From positions 4,174,008 to 4,238,007 of the forward strand of contig NW_002060943.1 in assembly GCF_000150275.1 (NCBI RefSeq): DNA of 64,000 nucleotides, in the 5' to 3' direction. Both the position numbers and the translations under genes were made by a program. Below the pieces are notes generated by a model. It had not been told where the DNA came from and did no database searches. It saw only the letters and a list, made by a program, of their open reading frames with translations. Of the stretch, positions 1 through 13,500 are shown in pieces. This DNA comes from Trichoplax adhaerens (taxonomy: Eukaryota; Placozoa; Uniplacotomia; Trichoplacea; Trichoplacidae). How positions within the stretch are numbered: the stretch's first letter is position 1; every line of letters starts with the position of its first letter.

Positions 1-158
1 TGGGTACAAGGCTAGGATTGCAATCAATATTATTATTAAACAGGCACTTGTCATGCCTAGTCTATTATTTAGTCTAACGTACAGTCTAGTACTGCACATT
101 ACTACACTGTCAATCCGAAGTTTCTCACTTCAATGCACTATATATTCAATATATACAG

Positions 159-2336
159 AAACGTCGAGTAACGGAACTCCTGGCAAATAGCATAGATGAA
201 GATGAGGCTCAACTCACAAAGAATGGACGGTATTGTTCTGTTGATGGAAATCTTGATCATTAACTGTTGATTAGCCAGTATAGTGTGCGTCTTACATAAG
301 AATTGGGCAAGAAATGATTAATTGGAAAAATTCTATTTCATCATCTACAATCAATGGTTATACCAGTTTTTGAATGATATGAATTGCAACATACAGCATA
401 TTCAATAATGATACTTTATAATGTGATAGACTGTATATCTTCCAAGTTCATGAGATCTTTTTATTAATACAACATATCAGCTCCAATCTTGCATACAGCT
501 TGAATTACATATACGTATATAGTTATATACTGTACTTCACTCTCTTTCTTTATACAGATATACTATATATTGATATACTCTACCGTATATATACTTTAAG
601 CTCTCATATCTTTAAGTAATACAATAATGATTACTTCTAGCTATTCCAAGTATTCCATTTTTGCATTGCATACACCTAATTTCATGTTAAAATATAAATG
701 ACCGGAATTATAAAAAGTATTAGCAAAATGTAGTAGTGTTTTTATATATCTTAAACAAAAATTAATTTTTATTTGTAGTAATACTACGTATGATAGATGA
801 GCATCCTAAAATATGACTCTGGTGCTATTGGCTCTGAATATCGCATAAGTAATAAATATATATATATAATTTCTTATCATCTAGCTATGTTTGCCTAGTA
901 TGCAGCAAACATCCAGTATTTGATACGATTGAAATGCTCTGTGTGCACAGAAAAGGCAAAAAACATGCTCACTGTAAGTATTGAAATTACGTGATAGTAG
1001 TACTGTATAGGCCAGTATTGTACGCGCGCTTTGTAACTTATTGCTTTCCGTGTCGTCATGATATAAATAATATTTATTTAAACTTCTTATCGATAGGGTC
1101 TGCTAAGCAACTTGATAAGAAAAAAGAGATTTTAGAATTATTAGAAAAGAGGCAGCAGGTGGAACCTGTAAGTATGTAGGGCATCATTAGATTAACGGTA
1201 GATCCCAGTGGTTAACATGCTATACATTAAAGCTTAAACTTTTATTTGAAGAAGAGGATGACGAAAAATGGAATCCTTCAATTTTTCGTGACATTTCATC
1301 ATTATTAATAGAGTTAAGATGATTGAGATTGATAACTTAGTAATATTTGTCGAAGTAATTTACTTATTGTTTAGGTGATTTATAACTCTTGCGTTGAGAT
1401 CTGTCAATTTTCGTAGCCGTTAACTATGTACATTAATAGTATTTCCAGTTCTATCTAAGTGATAGAAATAAAGCTAAATTTCTCGTACTTTAGTAGTTTA
1501 TGGAATATTTTCTAATTAAATCCGTTGATATTTCGCATTAATTGAGGCCAATTACATCAATAATTTTGTATTAGGAAACGCTTGCAACAGCATCTAATGC
1601 TACCTCAGTAGACCCTCTCTTGCGGGATTCTCGGAAAAAAACCATACATGCATTATTGACTGCGACGCCTTATAACCCATGTGTAAAGCCACGAAATGCC
1701 GTAAGCATTTTTCAACCGTTAAAGAGAAAACGTGACGAAAATCCACGGTGTAGTACTGATGAAAGTTCTAAGAACAATGAAGGTACATGTATCTCGAAAA
1801 GTAACGAAAAAAATAAAGAAAAGAAAGTCTACGTATTTCCACCCAAACATACGAAATTAAAAAATGATGGAAACAAGTAAGTTGCCGTTATATCCTTGTA
1901 TTTATTGATTTAGTTAGTCTAGGATCAATATAGTCTATAGAATAATAAATACCGTCATCGTAGAGTATCTTTTCACTAGAGGACTTATATTAATACTTTA
2001 TTATAAAATTAAAATTGATGTACCGATCTAGCCCTAAAGGAGTCAGTCAAATAGTGACCGGTCATACTACTGGTAATCCCCTAACTACAAGATATATTCA
2101 GCTGAGGAGGTAGGCTTTGTTTATATCGTAGTTGACCATGTCAACCCTTATCTATTTACTATCGAGCTTCAAAATTTCTTGATGATATTTTAAGTAAGTA
2201 ATTAATTAATTACTCGTGTAACAGTTTAGGATGGCGCTTGGATGCTAATGGAAATTGGTTCAAAGATGAAAACGTCGAGTTTGAATCAGATGAAGAAGAA
2301 CCCGAGCCATTATTTAATCAGAAAATTGCAAATTGA
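159..2336 (+). CDS. SCNM1: SCNM1, sodium channel modifier 1 (5' partial)
   Basis: Exons seen: 159-229, 885-973, 1097-1167, 1575-1876, 2225-2336 (stop TGA at 2334). Phases agree at all junctions and give 214 residues; SCNM1 is usually about 230, so only a short first exon (start Met and about 15 residues) is missing, probably left of the window. SCNM1 is a nuclear zinc-finger protein of the U12-type (minor) spliceosome. The first visible exon begins KRRVTELLA and continues IDEDEAQL, the family's N-terminal signature. Exon 885-973 holds a U1-type C2H2 zinc finger (CLVC, then HRKGKKH). The middle exon is lysine-rich and low in conservation. The last exon carries the hallmark tail GNWFKDENVEFESDEEEPEP. 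The weakest junction is the one into 1097-1167. It lies tail to tail with RSPH14, with 478 bp between the stop codons. Confidence 0.93.
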
Positions 2337-2814
2337 ATCGTGTATTGCAAATTTCGATGATTAGTGATCAAAATTATTTATTATACGAGGATGTGACGTT
2401 ATAAACTCGCGATTAAAGTGCACATCTATTTATTTATGCTATATGCAATTTCATGTCCGACTACCGTGATACAATATTCTTTAAATATTATGATTCTTTA
2501 TTAGACCTGCGTTATGTACAGTACACTGATATGCAAAGATATCAGAGTAAGTATTATGTAGTATAAATTTTTGATTATATTTGTAAATAGTGCTAGAGTG
2601 CACTCTATACTTTGTATATTAAAATTTTACGTCAATAATGTAGTAAATTATAAGTGAGTTAAAATAGATATTATCTTTTAAAAAATACAGAGGTAACAAT
2701 CAATCATTATTAAAATGATCTTATTCTATCCTACATATCAATCGTTATTGTGATAAGGCACGCGTAGTAGGATACATTTCGATATGGAACATTATTTCTC
2801 ATAATTCAGTTGAA
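2337..2814. other. Convergent intergenic region, SCNM1/RSPH14
   Basis: This AT-rich stretch lies between two converging stop codons and must hold both 3' UTRs. I see no open frame, repeat array or clear paired polyadenylation signal in it. Confidence 0.7.
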
Positions 2815-4893
2815 TTATGGTTTCCATGTAATTACTTTATTAGCTGCTTTTGCGGCTTTGATTACAGCATCGCTGGTGTCAGTTTCTTGAATAAATTGTA
2901 GCTATACAATAAGAGAAAGGCAAGGCATATAGTAATAGAACTGATGTGAGCATTTTATAATAAAATTTTGGCTTTACCTTCTCAATAACTTGCTGAAGTT
3001 CTTGCCTGCCTGATGGTGCTTCAGCAAGAGTTGTTATTGCCTACGTTACATTATCATAATTAGGACCATTAATAGAAAATAAAGTAAATAAGCATATATA
3101 ATATTGACCATTTATTCTATCAATACCTTAATGGCATTTAGCCTAGCTTCGCTGTGAACATCGCTGAGAAGCGAGATCAGAGGGGGAATACTTTTGGATT
3201 CGATTGATTTATATTTACCCTCAGTCGTAATTGTTATGCTAGAAAATTATGGCGAGCGAAAATTTACTGTCTGGCTTCTAGATCGATAGAATTAGGCAAA
3301 GACCAGTGATAAATTTGAATTAAACTTACACCATTAGTGCACCAGCAGCCTTTGCTCTGACTTCAGCATGATCATCTCTTAATAAGATCACTAGAGAAGG
3401 AATTGTATTTTCTTCACATGCCTTCCTTTTACCATCGAGTGGAAAGCTAGAGTATTGTATCAGAATCAAATTAGATGACTTTATAATACATATATATATA
3501 TATAGATACCTTGGCGAGTAACAATTAGTGTTTTATATTATTTCGGTACCTTAAATCCATAATGTCCCTAGCCGCCTTACATCTTATAGATGGGCGATCA
3601 TGACTAAGTAGCATAGTAAAAGCACTCATTGCTGATGCTTCTAAGGCTTGATCTGTATCGATAAACATGCAGGAATGCAAAGTATCCAAAATAACCTCCT
3701 AGATGATGGTAATAAAATAGAATAGGCTCCATCTTATTTAAGAATATACATATGAGTATTAATATATAATAAGTTCAATATAAGTAGTGTATGTATCAGT
3801 ATTAGTTATAGACTAACTCGGATATCATCTTCTTCAATCTTTAGTTTGGATACCAAACTCTCAATTAAGCGAGCATTAATCACACCTTCCGGTCCTGGTG
3901 GTGACTGTGTGCTCATTTGGATTGCTTTATGAGCATTTAATCGAACGTCATAGACTTCATCATCAAACTAATTGTCAATCAAATGAAATGCGCAATGTAG
4001 TTTAAGATATTTAGATTATAATTGGTTTGTTATTATTAATTGTTTCTATATGATTACCAGTTTCGCCAAAGGTATAATGATGTAGTTTTCTAAGAAGGCT
4101 GTGCGACCAACTGCATGACCTATAAAAATATTCGGTTAAAGATACGAATGTTAAACTATAAAGGAAACATCATATAACTTGAACTACTTGTTACTCTCAA
4201 CGTTATCGCTTCAAATAGGAAATCATTAGTTACCTGCCATAATAAACAAAACTTCTGTCGTTTTCATTCGAACAACCGGATTAGTATCGGAAAGTAATCT
4301 TCTAAGGCTAGCAACAATGCCTACATCGGTAGAAATACAAGGAAACGATATTATAAGTCGACAATCTCCTTGTGTCTAATTACATAAGAGTTAGATCTTG
4401 CATGAACTATACTAAACCGAACACGGTAAGCGAAATGAAGGTTACATACTCGTATTTTGATTATAATTATCAATTATGACCGAGTTAAAATGTTTTTACC
4501 GACTCTTAAAGCGGAGCAGATGTGCTCAGCATTATGCATCACATCGCATAAAGCCATTAATGCTCTTTGCCTGGTGATTAAGGTGGCACTGTTAAGTTCA
4601 CGATTCTATTGGATCAAAAAATTCAATCACGTCTTTTTAAAAAATAATTTATACTTGTTTAAAAAACTATCGTAAATTACAATTTTTCATTATCAATAAA
4701 GAAGCTATTATAGACTTTGGCCTAATAAAAATCGGATAGATCTTACTATCCGGTCTATAAGTTATCAACCCTAGTATATAGCATGAAAGTTGTTTCTTAC
4801 CAATTTTGGCAGTGCTCGATCTCCATAAGCTAACGGAGCTTTAGTCGGATCGATATTTGGCGGCAGTTGTGCTGTTATTCTTGTTGTAGCCAT
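2815..4893 (-). CDS. RSPH14: RSPH14 (RTDR1), radial spoke head 14 homolog
   Basis: Ten exons, in transcript order: 4801-4893, 4500-4605, 4234-4320, 4058-4119, 3818-3967, 3550-3698, 3330-3446, 3127-3238, 2978-3040, 2815-2901. They sum to 1026 nt (341 aa plus stop), near the human length of about 348. The protein is an armadillo/HEAT-repeat component linked to the radial spokes of motile cilia. The N-terminus contains IDPTKAPLAYGDRALPKL, exon 2 has TRQRALMALCD, exon 3 has VRMKTTEVLFIMAG, exon 8 has TTEGKY and EARLNAIK, and the C-terminus is VITWKP, all family signatures. The start is the first ATG, immediately before MATTRITAQLPP. Introns are 76-195 bp. The gene implies an organism with motile 9+2 cilia. 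Confidence 0.96.
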
Positions 4894-5159
4894 TTCTATC
4901 TATTAATATAGTTTAATATCGGTAATCAAAGTGGTAAGAAAGCAATTGATATTCTACTTAAATGCTCTGCAATAATTAATGAAGGAATATGAATACAGGA
5001 TATATGGCACAGTGCTATACCCCACTTACAACTTTATTGGCTATTGCCTAGAAGTGTTATACATACGATGTATTGAAGTTAGTTTATTGATATATTAGAT
5101 ACGCTTACATCAAATACAGTACACAATATTCTACGCTATACCAGACATGATTCTTTATC

Positions 5160-5803
5160 CTATATGATTTGTATAATATACTTTTGGATATAAACATGCG
5201 ACGTTGCTATAGTAACACTTTCAAACTGTTTGTTCTTGAAACCCTCCCTATTGGCGAGATACTCCAAGTACGCCATCACAGCTTTAGAAAAGACTTCAGG
5301 TTCCCAAATAGTGGTTAGAATAACTATACTGTCGTATTGATGCATTGAATAATTATTCAATGTAGATCTATGCGAGCTTACTAAACAAGTAGAATTTGTG
5401 TTTATTTCGATGTCTTACGTCTCTATATTAAGCAATATATTAGACGTATCATTTTTATCCAGAGTAAATGAACTACCCGGGTATGATATAGAGGGCGCTT
5501 GAATGTTGCATATTACCGTATTATTAGCAGCGGCATAGGCAAAATCTACCTGATGATATAAATTTCAATCATAGATGGTTAGGATATACTATTTTACTGA
5601 CTAGCTAGTTTGTTGAAGTTAATTTACAATAACAAGTAGTATCTGAACACTTGAAACGCATGGTAGATGTTACCATTAATTTTCGGTATTACAGCAATAG
5701 AGTCAATAGCAGACATACTATAGCGTACACGTGCATAAATATTAGCTAGTCGCTTATATAACGATTTATTACACGTAAGTTTATGAAGTAGACATGATAT
5801 ATA
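5160..5803 (-). CDS. Unrecognised gene, three 3'-terminal exons
   Basis: Three phase-compatible coding stretches on the minus strand: 5651-5803 (phase 0; acceptor AG at 5804-5805, donor gtgttc), 5419-5549 (acceptor cag, donor gtaaga) and 5160-5367 (acceptor tag; stop TAG at 5160-5162). Together they encode about 162 residues with no internal stop. Recognisable parts are VDFAYAAANNTVICNIQAP in the middle exon and VILTTIWEPEVFSKAVMAYL in the last. Two N-glycosylation-type sites (NNT, NDT) and alternating hydrophobic stretches could suit an extracellular protein, but I cannot name a family. Upstream exons would lie at 5.9-7.4 kb; the open minus-strand stretch 5874-6092 may be related but lacks a convincing splice partner. 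The other possibility is that the set belongs to a decayed copy. It ends 267 bp upstream of the RSPH14 start codon, on the same strand. Confidence 0.5.
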
Positions 5804-7514
5804 CTATATTCAAGCCCTCAACTTATTCCCTACAATATTTAACTATAGTAGCAACGTGCGTGTGCATTGCTCGTTAAGGCATAAAATAGTATAGACTAAC
5901 GTATAAAGCATATTGACAGTTAGTATTGCTAACTCTAGTACGATTGGAAGTATCATTTTTCCTGGTGATGTCCACAAATATTGTTAGGCCATGAATATTT
6001 TGAATTAAATAAGCAAAGCCAATGTAACTTTTTAATAGCAGTTTCATCATTTTTCGCGATACAATTTTAAAAGCGAGCAAAAGCAAACTCAATCATATTT
6101 TAAATAACAATAAATTGAATATTAAAATGCGAGTACGCACATAGACGCGCGGGTATACTCGTACATAAGTCAATTAATATTAAAGATTTTTTGAACATAA
6201 ATCACTTTTTGGATGCAGATTAAGCCGCAATATCGGCGCTGCATATTATGATGATGAACGTTGCAATTAGTAAACAATTATCTACCAATCGTTATCCTTG
6301 ATAGTAGACGTGTTTCCTTTCATACAGCGCATAACAGTTCTGCCATTGTGTTAACCATGACAAAATCGTGCTATACCCTGTTAGTTCTGAATGCTGTGTG
6401 AATTAGTTTTAAAAGCCATAAACAACAAAGCAGTCCAAGCGAAATACGATAGCACAAAATTTGTAATAATATGCGTTAGTGTCGAAAAGAATTAATATTA
6501 ACATGGTTAGAATAAATCAAACTTTTTCGGGACATAATTAATAATGTTAAACAATTTGCAAGGCCATTGAAATGCGTATTTAGATATAAGGGATTAACTA
6601 TTATTGTCGATTCCTAAGTATGTTAGGGGTATCTTTAATTGCATCACCTTTATATACTTGATACAAGCTTCAGACTAAGACGAGCGATACTAATAATGAC
6701 GGCTTTTTCCATACTTTCGTAACATAAAATTTATAACTTTTAGTACTACATTTAATTGACTAGTGAGCAAGATCGTAAGAGTTTTAGAATGTGAAGTGAC
6801 ATTACAATCAGTTGAGATCAGGAGAAATCAATAAAAGATTGAGCAAATACAAAATTTGGAGATTACGAAATATAAAAATGATGATTGATATAAAAATTGT
6901 CTCCATTTCCTGGTTGTTACTAGGTGTTATTGATCGTTGGTTTTACAAATTTAATAAAATAAGAAATCAGTCTAACAACCAGGTTGAAAGCAAGGCTAAG
7001 TAAAAGAATACTCTAGCAACTGCTAGCTAGTCGAATGCATCTTTTTCTTCTAACGACAATAAGTCGTGACTCCCAATACTTTAATATTCTTTGTATCCTG
7101 TTCGTAAAGGATCCTTGCTGAAGTGATCAGAGTATTTGAATTTGCCTAGCAACCTTAACCGGAAAAATATCTTTTTTCAACTCTGTATCAAGTTAAACTG
7201 TCTAGTGATGGGTTGCGATTAAAAATAATTTTTTTCAGTTGATTGAAGCCAATTTCCTGTGATAAGGCATTGATATTTTATCTGTCGAACATTTGTAATC
7301 CACGACACCGTATCTCTAAAAACTCTTAGATATATGTTTTACTACTTAAAATGATACTACGTTATTACTAACCTATTAAAACTATAAACAAACTGCACTA
7401 AATGCTATTAGTCACAACTACACAGTGATGGCATTAATTCATTAAGATATACGCCTGAAGCCGAGTAAGAGAGCCTATTCCACAAGCAATTTTGAAGGTG
7501 AAATTCCATTTTAT
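5804..7514. other. AT-rich intergenic region
   Basis: This stretch holds the 3' flank of the A1CF-like gene and perhaps more exons of the unrecognised gene at 5160-5803. The only long open stretch (5874-6092, minus) has no conserved motif that I recognise. No repeat array was seen. Confidence 0.5.
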
Positions 7515-10500
7515 CTAGTAATGATACATCTCTCGAGGAAACACCTGGACCGATGGGTAACTTTCGTAGCCGTTGTATATTGGTCCGCCGTCAACACCTG
7601 TCCATGCAGGCGCAGTAACTTTTTGAGGTACGCCAGTACCTTGAGTTGATGATATAGGCACGTAATTGGTGTATGAATTTGCTGCTTCTGGTGCTGCAGG
7701 TCTATTGCCAGACATAGCATAAGCTGAAAAACGGTAGTATTTACCTAAATTTAGTCATTACAGCTAAACAATACTCAATCATGATCAACAAGTAAGAATA
7801 GCATTAGTGGAATTCAATTGTTCGAGATCGAAATAAATGTGGACTGGAGAATTAATTCAACACATAAACATGAATATATAAATTTATATAAGATCTATAG
7901 GGTTCGGTTTGTATAAGATGTGCCGTTGCAATAAGCATTTATTTGCTACTTGGCTAGTTTACGTAGTAGCAGATTGAATTTATTGTCAATAGTTGACTAA
8001 ACTGGATACCGAGACATTTGCTAAAGACTAAGCTTTCATGATAATTGTACAAAGTGACTGACTGTAACATACAATTACTATACTGGAGCGTAGAGCTAAT
8101 TAGCTTGACATGACGCAATGATAACGGTTATAAACTGCGAATCTCTCAATTAAACAATGCATGATAATGGTTTTCGATGTCAGTTCATTAGCATAAGAAA
8201 GGGAACTCCCTCGATCTAGACTCTTTAAACAATCGTCATAGCAGAGTAATATAATCATATTGGTCTAGTGAACGTTCGGAGCGGGCAGAAAAAAACTGTC
8301 GATTATTACGCATGATATATACGTACAAATAGATGAGAAAATTAACGATCCCTAGAACAAATTGGAAGATTGTCGCAAGTCTCTTGGCGCAGAATGATCA
8401 ACAGCCAGTTTATAGGAATGGGTTAACTTTGCATCCACTTCAGGTCGTCAACTTGAAAACAAATTTAAGTGATTTACCCTAGTAACGTTCTAACTAAGAA
8501 GGTGAACAAAGAGACAATGCAAATGGCCGCCATGTTTCATCTTCACACATTCTGCTAAAAGATGTGTGAAGTTATCGGTGAGTAAGCAAAAAATTTACTT
8601 TCTTGTCATTACAGGGATACAAGTTTGTAGGAAAAGCAATCATATCCTATTAAAAAGGCTTAATGTACACAATTTTACTTACATCACTAATATTTACGCA
8701 TTGCAAATTAATTACCGTATCCTATATTCCTGCAGATAATGTAACAGTGATATCACAGTTTCAGGTTACCGTCGTAAGTACGTTTAATCTCACATTTCGT
8801 CCATGATTGTAAAATTTATGCAACGTAGCGTTGGATAATTGACACGCCTAAATTTTGGTAATTTTTTTTAACCCTTAATATCTCATTTCTATCTCGAATA
8901 GAGAGTTAGTCAGCACAAAAAAAATTCTTTTAGACTTGTAATAAACTGTTCTAGTCTTAATACTAAGTGGTAGCTTACAACAGAACTAGGTTGCACTAGT
9001 GTATCTTCTATCAAAGGTTCATCAAAACTTAAAGTACCATACTTGCTTTTTCTAGTGCAGCTAAATCTGACCCTTAGAATGCCCCAAGATACGGTACGCT
9101 AGCGTTGTTTTCTAAACATATCAGGTACAGACTAAATAACCCCCAAAAATGATCAACCGAATTAACATTTTATACAGGGAACAACTATCTTCTTTCCATC
9201 TAGCGAAATGGTCAAACATAGATTTAAAAATACGTACTATGAAAATTAACCGACTTGAAGCGGCGTGATTTATCTAATTCACTATCTCATGTACTTACAG
9301 TATAATTTGTTCGTTAAAGAAAGGTAAATACAATTCAAGTAGGCTACTTGAGTACTATCTGATTACATTTAATGTTATAATATATCCCGCATTGAAGAAT
9401 GTACAATTTTTGATGGTGCACGCTGTAGGGTACAGTAGATTAAATAATTGTACTAGTAATTATAAATTTCCCAAAAGGATTGCTAATACGATTAAAAAAT
9501 GCGAATTTTTACATCCAGGTAGGTATAAATAGCCTCAATGAGTAGTTGCCACCCTAGATTAAGCTCCCGTCATTTTTGAATCGGTGACATCGATGTAGAT
9601 CAAAGTTATGAAGTAAGATCAAATATAAAACAATCGTAGGCATTTACGTATATCCCTAATTGATATCCCAGTAAATTATTAGACATTGGATGTATGAGAA
9701 GACAAATGCCGCTCTACTGTAGATAGAAATAAAGCGAAAAGAGTTTTCGTTTGCTTTTTCAACATACGATTATCATTATAAAGGCCAATTTGTTGAACAG
9801 CCAAGTCAGCGGTAAGCACTTTGGATTCCTCAAGTGTCCGGCAAAATTTTTCGCTTTGCGCAATAAGGACTCCATTAACGAAGATCTATTTAGTATCAAG
9901 TTGATGGAAATCAACGTAGGTCGTTAAAATTTGATATTTTATGGGTGTGGAAAAAATTTACCTTATGGCTAAATAGTTGCACATCGTTTGGACCGTAAAT
10001 TGGAACCAGATGATAAGTTGGGGCTGGAAATTGGTTTTTAGCACAGAACTCTTCTAGTATCTGTTCAATCAAATGGAATAGATTCAAATTTTGTCTACTT
10101 TAATAAGAGGTGCAATAATTAACTTATTTAATATAGCTATGAAGTGAAAGCAAGCAATATTTTTCCTATGCTACACTTATTTAACGGACCTGGACAGGAT
10201 TTTTTATTTGGTGCTTCATATTGGTCATGTTGTTTGTTGCTACAGTTGGCATTTGTTCATAGTGCTAGAGTTGGTATTTCATTCCATTAGAATTAGTAAA
10301 TATAAGAGTGGATATAACGAACGCAAGTTTATTATACAATCATTAATACACGGATGTGAAAGAAAGCGGTACTACTGCTCTCTTCACGAGGCTTTGGTGT
10401 AGCTGGTAGTACTATTTATTTACATCGTGTCATCGCGACAGTACAATATTACTTACACCGTCCTGAGAGTATTTCTTGTTGGTGATAATATTATTTTTGG

Positions 10501-13500
10501 AGTTGGTAGAATAACGTGATGGGTTATTGCGTTGATAATTTGAATTTAGAGCGCCTGCACTTAAACGACCAGCGGCGGTGCGTCCACGGCCACGTCCTCT
10601 TGGTGAACTCGGTTGATTACGATTAGTAATTCTATTTTTAAAAATGCAACTTTGTCATAATAGAGTTGTAGTTCAACGTATCTTTTCTCCACGTTATTGA
10701 CTGTGAAATCTGTGTTGTACATGCAGCAACTCAAGTATTCATTAATATTAGACTAATTTGGTACAAAACTAACCGAACACCAGCAGCATTTAATTGTCCA
10801 TATGGAGGCATTCGTGGAGTATAAGCATTTCCAGGAAAGGGGTTAGGATGATAGTTTTGATATCCTTGGGGATGCATAGAACAGGTGTTGTCTTGATGGT
10901 TCATTTTGGTATTCTTTAGTTGACGATGATGTTCACGATCGACCGGCTTGGCTAATGTCACTTCGACAGTACTACCGTCAATGATTTGGCCTAAATTGTT
11001 TTTAGTAGTTATGATCCATTTCATTATTAATATGCTATACGGATTTATATTACCTATGTATAAGAACAACAGTCCATGGGCAATCCTTTGTGAAATTTAT
11101 CAAACTTAATTACAGAAACTTTCAATGATATGCGCTTGGTTGTTGTAATAAGCATTTTTATCCGATAGTAAAAGATTACATACTCGTATATACAGTCTAT
11201 TTAAACAGATTAAAAAAAAGTAGTTTACTGCTAACATTTGTAACTGATATCTTTCGAATACTTCTGCAGTTTGACTTGACCAAATGGAAGGAAATATTAC
11301 AAAAGTGGTACATTATCTCAACAATTACCGTTTTTTAGGGTGATAGCCATGTGAGCATCTTCTTTACTTGTAAAATGGATGAAGGCATAGTCTCGAATTT
11401 TTTTGACTCTTTCAACACGGGCAATGCTTTGAAAGATTTCTCTTAACGATTCTTCAGTCGTACTTAACAATAAATTTCGAACGTATACGATTTTAACCTA
11501 AAGAGAAGGAATGAAAGAAAGTAGTAAAAAATAGGTTGAAAGAATAGTAACATTGTATTCAGTCTACTTCACCATAATCATTTCAAGTAAAAAGGAATCC
11601 ACTACTAACTGTGATCTATATTTACTAAATGCGACATCAATTGATTCATGTCAGTATCTAGGGAGGTATGCACCAATATAATTTCATATTATTTTATACG
11701 TTGCAGTTTGGTTAGCTGGAAGCACAGGTTTATTTTCAGTCTTAGCGGTGAGGCTGTTGGCAATGAACCAGTTGGTTACGCCGTAGCAGCCAAAGCTGAT
11801 ACATCTGGTAAGGCTTAAAATTGGTTTGAATATCCGTCTATCCAGTTGTGTACTGCTGTTTCATAAATTTATATTTACAAATGATAATGTCTAGGTACCC
11901 AGTTGTAGGCCTTTGATCATTCGTCGGTAGATCATGAGCTATGATCCTGTATAAAAATGATTCTGTTGAAGAGTAGTGTCAATTGTTTGCATCTTTTTTA
12001 TAATATTCGTTCAGTGTGCTATTAAATTGGATATACTCGTATGGCAATGCTTATTTTCGTGTATTACTTCAAGTTTGTACAACACTTTCATGATATATAT
12101 AATTAGTAGCTCTAGTCCTGAAAGGCAATTAGGTTGCTAAGGTAAGTAGTGAAGATATTCGTTCAGTGCGCTACAGCATTCGATACTTGTGATATACGCT
12201 TAGCCTACAGTGGTAACACTTTTCGTAGTAGTTCTAGTCGTAGAAAAGCTATCATTGATGTCTTGATATTGATTACGAATTGAAATCCTTGAAGATAGGA
12301 TCATTGGAAGCGTATGATAGTCTATTCTAAGTTCGATAGAATACTGCCTGGTGATCATTTGAAATTCTAACTGATGGAAAGTGTACAGCACGAGGAATAG
12401 CACTTTTAGTTTACAGTGCTAGCTTCTGATCATTTAGACGGCACCATTTCCCTACAGTTTCTATGATTGCTATATAGACTATATACGAGTCGATGTGTAT
12501 GATTCCATTTCACCACAAGCCATTCCATTCCATTTTTAGAACTCTTCTGTATTACACTAATCCATGCTCTAAATATGACAAGAGTCCATGTTTGGGTTGT
12601 TTTTTTACTCATATTTCATGTCTTCCAATCATTCAAGACAACGAAAACTTACTCTATTTAGTGATAGCAAAGGGTTATCTTGCTGTCTTTTCCTAGTCTT
12701 GACCTATTGGTATAGAGGATATCCAAGTCATTATACGTTGCCCATGTCATAGCCAATATTAAATAGTGCTTTCTCAAGATAGAAAAAGTCATTTTAAGAG
12801 CGTTTTTTTCACTATTAACCTATCTCGTTTATGTTATCGTCTTCTTTCCATATTTATCCATCACCATTTATCATAACTATCTAAATAAAGTAGTTGAACT
12901 CCTCGATCCGATCTGTTCTTGATGAAAACATCTCAAATAAATGAGAGTACTTATCACGTTCTATTGGATTTTTACAGCACCGCACAGATATGCTATAATG
13001 ATAGCCACTTTCCTCATGTCGATAAGTCAAAGCTTGAAATTGGGATTTGGTCTAATAGCAGAATATTATGGCTTTGGCATCCTGTTTTGCTCAAGCATGA
13101 AAGGCTAACTGGGTCGCAGCCAATAATTGTCATAGGTAAGCATGCCTATCCTATAACTGTTTAGTAGAATTTGTTAGCGTTACTGTCATGACTTGTCTCC
13201 TTGCATACCACTACTCTATCCTCCAACTATTCTGATCTTCTTCAATCATGGAAGATGGAATACTTTCATAACTGATCACACTGTATGATAGCATGGACTT
13301 TATAGGTATCTATAAAGTCCATGATGATCGTAACTGGAGTAAACTGGTTATCACTGGTGCTATCTTACAGAATCCAGTCAGCTTTTTTTTCCTACAAACT
13401 CTACCTTGTATATTGTCAGAGTGGTCATGCTTTAATTAAGCAACTTTACTACGGTTGCTGATGGGTTCCATTCTATCGTTGAGGTAGCCATGTTTTTTTC

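Noticed and set aside
7511-7720. 69-codon minus-strand open stretch
   Set aside because: Frame shadow of the last exon of the A1CF-like gene.
12919-13164. 81-codon plus-strand open stretch in the large intron
   Set aside because: No recognisable family; preceded and followed by non-coding sequence without clear splice sites.
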